A program made the translations under genes and the position numbers. Shown here in pieces: positions 50,901 through 56,900 of a DNA stretch of 60,037 bases. The stretch covers positions 272,683 to 332,719 of the forward strand of contig NW_014577300.1 in NCBI RefSeq assembly GCF_000485595.1, written 5' to 3'. The notes beneath the pieces are model-generated. The model ran no database searches and was not told where the DNA came from. It saw only the letters and a list, made by a program, of their open reading frames with translations. Position 1 is the stretch's first letter; the number at the start of each line of letters is the position of its first letter. The DNA is from Priapulus caudatus. Its lineage: Eukaryota; Priapulida; Priapulimorpha; Priapulimorphida; Priapulidae.

Positions 50901-53900
50901 ATCCCGGTATTTTCTATCCCATCATACGATGTGTTTACGTAAATACGTGCAAGATCGTAGAGCCTAGCTACGTTTAACGTACAGAGCTAGAGTAGCATAC
51001 AGTTAACGTAATAGAGCTAGAGTAGCATACGGTTAACCGTAACAGAGCTAGAGTAGCATACGTTAACGTAACAGAGCTAGAGTAGCATATTACGTTAAAC
51101 GTAACAGGCTAGCATACTACCAGAGCGATGTGCCACTGCTTCATGTGAATCGACACCGAACTCGTAATCCCCGGTAGATACATAATTCTGCGCGCGCGCG
51201 ACCGAAGAGTTTTATATTCCCGGCTTGATTATCTAATGGTGTGTATTCTGTTTCATTTAATTCGATTCAATTCATTCGATGCGTGAACGAATCGATCGAT
51301 CAGCATTTCGATGCGTGAATCGCATGATTCGATGCATCATTCGAATCACGGAATCGAATCATTCGGATTCACGCCATCGCAATCATTCGATTCACGGCAT
51401 CGAATCTCGATCACAGCATCGAATATTCGATGCATCATTCGATGCGTGAATCGAATGATTCGATGCGTGAATCGAATGCATTCATGCGTGAATCTGAATG
51501 ATGCATCGAATCTTCGATTCCGCATCGAAGTCATTCGATTCACGATCGAATGATATGCCTACGAATGATTCGATGCGTGAATCGAACTGATTCATGCGCG
51601 AATCGACATGATTCGATGATCATCTCGAATTCACGCATCGATGATTCGATTCACGCATCGAATCATTCGATTCACGCATCGAATCATTCGATCGCATCAT
51701 GCGCATTGCCGTGATCGAATGGATTCCGATGCCGAATCGAACTGATTACGACTGGCATCATCGATTCACGCATCGAATCATTCGATGCACGCATCGAATC
51801 ATTGATTCACGCATCGATCATTCGATTCACGCATCGAATGATTCGATGCCATCATGCGATGGCGTGAATGAATCATTCGACGTGCGCTGACTTATCGAAT
51901 CTCGATGCATCATTCGATTCAACCGCAGTCGAATGAATTCGATTCACGCATCGAATCATTTCGATTCACGCATCGAGTTCATTCGATTCACGCATCGAAT
52001 GAGTTCGATGCAGTCATTCGATGGCGTGAAATCGAATGAGTCGATGCGATGATCAGACATGCGACTGCTGTGAATCGAATGATGCATCGAATCTTCGATT
52101 CGCGATATCGAATCATTCGATTCACGATCGAAATGCATGCCATCGCAGATGATATTCGATGACCGTGAATCGAATGACTTCGATGCGTGAATCAAATAAA
52201 TGCGATAACATCGAAATGTTTATATGTGATAAAATGCGAATGTTATATGTGATAAATCGAATGTTATATGCGATAAAATCAACCATAAAACAAAAATCGA
52301 ATTATGACACAAACAACATGCCATAGATATCAGGCATGCGCAGTTCGATTAATAGAATTATCCCGCTCGGCGATTAGCGAGATATTTCCGCCTGTGTGAA
52401 CAAGGGCACAATTATCTCGGTATTTCCATCGCGATTAGCATCGCGGTTTTTCTTGTGTGTGAACACGCCTAATATTATAAGGAAAAGATTCTTAATTCAA
52501 ACAGCCAGAGAATACTCCCGTATTCATTACACGAACCTCAGTTGTCGCAGTCGTTCTTTGTGGCCTCAGTGTTCTTCTTGTTGTCAGCGTGCTGATAGGA
52601 CGTGCTGTGGTGGTTCCAGGCGTCGCCACGACTACAGAATCACAATATATGAACATTCACACTCCAAAGAAGGGCGAAACCTCTTTTAGCCAGCAGAGAT
52701 TTAGCTAAGGAGTGTTTCTCATATAAATAAGACAAACAGGTGAAGAGAAGAAGTAAAATTATGCTAGCCTTAACAACTACTGTCATTTGCTTCACGCGAT
52801 AAAGAGCCAGTTTAATGACGACAACACTGACACTTACTGCACCCATACAGCTCCATACGTAGCCCAATGCCTTTCTTCCATGTGAGCGGGTGAAGACGCA
52901 CTGCGCGAACCGCGATTTCTCGATTGAACCAGTTCGTGACGCCTGTATTTTGATCATCATTAGCTGAGAATACCTGAAAAGCACGTTAAAATAACGCAGA
53001 TGCCTTTGTTAGATTCAATATGATTATACAATAAAGAATGTTATGCCTTCATACTTGGTAAACCGGTAGTATTAGTTTACGTATAGGCAAAATGTCGCAT
53101 TCGCCATGATGAGCACACACATAGCGTTTTCCTTTGCTTGCTTAATTAAGCCCGTTTCAAGCACATTTCATAAAGCAAACATGGCATTCACAATGGTATT
53201 CAGATGAATTATCACCAATTAAGGTAGCGGACCAAGCGGCCACGGACGAGCAAGGGGGTGGCGAATGGGTGGTAAGAAAAAGAAATAGTAGAAAGGTTAA
53301 GAGAGATATAGGGCGCTGTGAGAAGATAAACAGCGGGAGAAAGAGAGGGATAGATTAATGAAGAGAGTGAGTAAAGATATCATCTGACGTACTTTGGGGG
53401 TGAGGTCTGCAGATTCCCTGTAGTATATAAATGGCTCCAATCCAGTTACGCTGTATGACACTTGGTAGCCAGTGACCCACTCATCGAAGGTCGCATGTCC
53501 CTGAGTTTCTACACCAGTGATCATTGTCCGCTGGTCAAAGCGGACTTCTATATACTGCTGATCATCTTTTACTCTGAAACACGAGTAGTATACATTTAGC
53601 ATCGTAGAGCTGTGGCATAATTCGCGTTCATTTCGCTGCTTGTTGATTACTCTAGGATAACATGCATGGAAAATACATTGATTCATTGACACACCTCATG
53701 AGGTTCTCCCGTTTATATTCATCAATAGTGTAAGAACTGGTAGGGGTTTGTCTAAAAAAAAATCTAAGGAATCATATGTGGCACTCGCTACTCGCGTGTC
53801 ACAATGTTACCTAGTATGGTTCGTGTCAAAATTTGGACACATATGATATGTAAACATAGCTGCGCAGAGTATTACTGCTTGGTGTTAAAATTGCAAGAGT

Positions 53901-56900
53901 AACCCGACAGGTTTTATCCCAACAAGGCAGGTTTTAAACATGCGCGTGCACTGTAAGTTAGTATTTGACATAGGACCTAACTGCTACTACTTGCCATAAT
54001 ATTAGGACATTTACGTTATGTAAGTTATACTAGTCCCAGTCATCCCCCTCATTCCTTTATTTGCAAACAAGCTTATATCAGGAATTAATTGATTGATCAA
54101 TGATCCGACTAGGGCAACAATTAAGTGTACGAGGTACCTCGGTCGCCATCCGGTGCGCCCATCTAATCTTCCTAGATGTGGTGGATAATTCTTCTTTGAT
54201 GTGCTTGCTGTAATCTGGTCGTCCCTGATTTCTCCATCATCACGAACGTTCATAGAACTGGCACAGGTCTGGAAAGATTAAAATAACTCAAAATCTAAGA
54301 AAAACTCTCAAGCCAATGTTTGTGTTCTATCACTAGTATTGTTTAGTCCGTTGCCAGTATGACGTCGGATTACGTAATGATTCCTGATACGTGTCAACAA
54401 TAATGAAAACAACATCAACAATAGTGAGGTGTTATAACAATAATTAATACCATGGACTAACAATATCGTTAATACCCACCAGAGGAGGTGTGTTCGCCGT
54501 TGTTGTCTGACTTGTCACTGTCGACTGTGTGGTCCTTCGCGTTTGTGTTGAGTAGGTGGTTTTGGTGAGAGTAGATGTTCCTTCTGTCGTCGTCAGTGTC
54601 TCTCTGGTGACCAATGTCGTCTCCAGGCAGTTGCAGTAGACAGAGATCTCGAAGTCGGGACACCGGGGGCCAAATACCTGTTCCTCGTTGATACAGCGCA
54701 ATCCCAGCAATACATCACAGCGGACGTTGTAGCCACTCACCAAGTGGCTGATTTTTGTACCAGCCTGGTAATACAAAGGGAAAACCAAATTTTAAATGAA
54801 TTTCTTATGTCAAACAAAAAAATTGGGCTAAAACAACAAAAAACCTACACATTTTAGTAGAACGGGCCATCTCAAGGGTACCTACGTAGAGTAACTTATG
54901 CTAAAACTTCTTAATATTTTTTTCGTATAGAAAGATGCTATTTTATAGTAAAGCATCATTCACACCGGTGAACTCGGATAAAGATATGATATATTCTAAT
55001 ACTACATCTAAAGCTACTACCCGAAGGCATGCATACACAACCCGCTACACTTACGACGCGACATTGGATGTCTTCCATGTTTTCTACTTGGCACAATGGG
55101 AACTGCTGCCTCAGTTTGTTAATGTCCTCAATGTCTCCCAACGGGTGAACTTCTGCATCGTTGGAGTTCATCCATTCCGACCAGCCATGCTTCAGACAGC
55201 TCACGATGTTACTTCCAGATGTTGTAGTCGTGGGTGAGAGGGTGGTAGAGGGACGAGTCAGTGGAGCTGCAATAAAAGCTCTCTCGTGAAAAAAACTACC
55301 GCTCATCTTTTCATATAGCTGATGTCGATATTTCATTATTGAGTAGTTATGTATATTACATATATTGCATACATGTAAGGATACGATCGCAATGTTATTA
55401 GTACCCAGCTTAACAGAAATTATTGGTAGGTTAGAAAGGATATTGAGTTTCATTTGGCTAACGGACGAATAACGCTCCAACTACGTCGACACTTGAGCAT
55501 GACTTTGACAAAGTCAGATTACGTACGGTTGCACTGGCAAAAGAAGCGCACTTCGTAGTTTTCACACTCGTTGTCGTACTGCTGATTATTAAGACAGGAG
55601 AACCCAGTGTCGGCGTCACAAGTCACTTGCTCTCTCGTCAGGTCCGACGGCACTTGGTCGTCTCGTGTTCGACACTCGACATCAATGGGTAGTTCGCAGA
55701 ATGCGTATTCCAATCTACAAAAGATGTAAATCTCATCATTGTCATCTGATAGCGATAGAATAATCTTAGCATGTCAATTAAACCGCTTCGTTATAGAAGC
55801 GATATTCCATCAATAACCGTAAATTCCCACGTGTTCTAACCTCCACATATCGTAATTTACTCAATAATAGCATATAAAGCACTAATCTGTTCAGAATTAT
55901 ACTTCTTTTAAGAATATTATTTTTCCATAAATAGAAGAAATTACGCATGAATCATAAGATTGGAATGTATTGCTGAAATGTGAATTCGACAGTTGTTCAG
56001 GAGGCGTCAGCAGTGACATGACTGAGTAATTTTTTTAGCAGCGCAGAATTTTTAGCAGTCGTCCCATATTGTTTGTTAACGCGTTTAATATTTATGGATG
56101 AGCAGGCAAAGACTTAAGCAAGAGCTAAACTTACGCTTGTCGGTACATTAATATCTATCCAGGGGCGTAGGCTGAGCAAATGCCTGGGGAGGGGGCAAAA
56201 TTTCATGACTCAACTGTGTAAATGACGGTCTTAATCGACATCCACAGTGTGGTAGGGGTGGATCTGAGACAATGCTTTCATGGATAAGTGTCCAAAAAAA
56301 TCACGTAAGGGTTATTTACGAATAATAGCTAAATTTATTTTTTAATTTTGCCCCAAAATCTTGGGGCAGCTGCCCCTCTTATCCCCCCCCCCGCCAAACA
56401 GGCCATGGCCCTACTTTCTATCTATTTACCTGAGTTGACTAATGAGTTCGTTGTCACCAACGCCGATTTGTCGCTCGAATGGCTGATTGTCGAATGGCGT
56501 ATCGGAGTCCATCCACTGCGTCCAGCCATCCACACATTCTGGAGATAGAGTCGAAGTCGGCTCCTTCTCAAGCTCTGTAGTCACGGTAACAGGTGGCCTC
56601 AGTGTTGTCATGTCATCTGAGAATAGACCAGCAATAAAATTAGTGCTGCGCCAGGCACAAATTACTTAAAATAAGCAGAAAACGATAAGCATTAGAATCC
56701 CCCACACAAAATAAAACACACAAGGCATACGTTATTTGTAATGTATGCAGGAATATATCACTAGTCACATTGCTCTTGACATTTATTTAAGACAATGATC
56801 CACTAGTTTATTCGTCTAGATACCACTTTCATTCTTATAAACTCAGCGCCCGTTATTCGTGCATATATGGACCGTGAGCAAGACAAAAATTAAGGAGTAA

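Noticed and set aside
50641-52195. Frames of 63-80 codons inside the 21-bp minisatellite element
   Set aside because: Repeat translations (runs of RFTHRI, ESND and similar), with no coding support.
54956-55480. 174-codon continuous minus-strand frame
   Set aside because: Only 55055-55266 is exon; the rest reads through both flanking introns. Splice signals and phase define the true exon.
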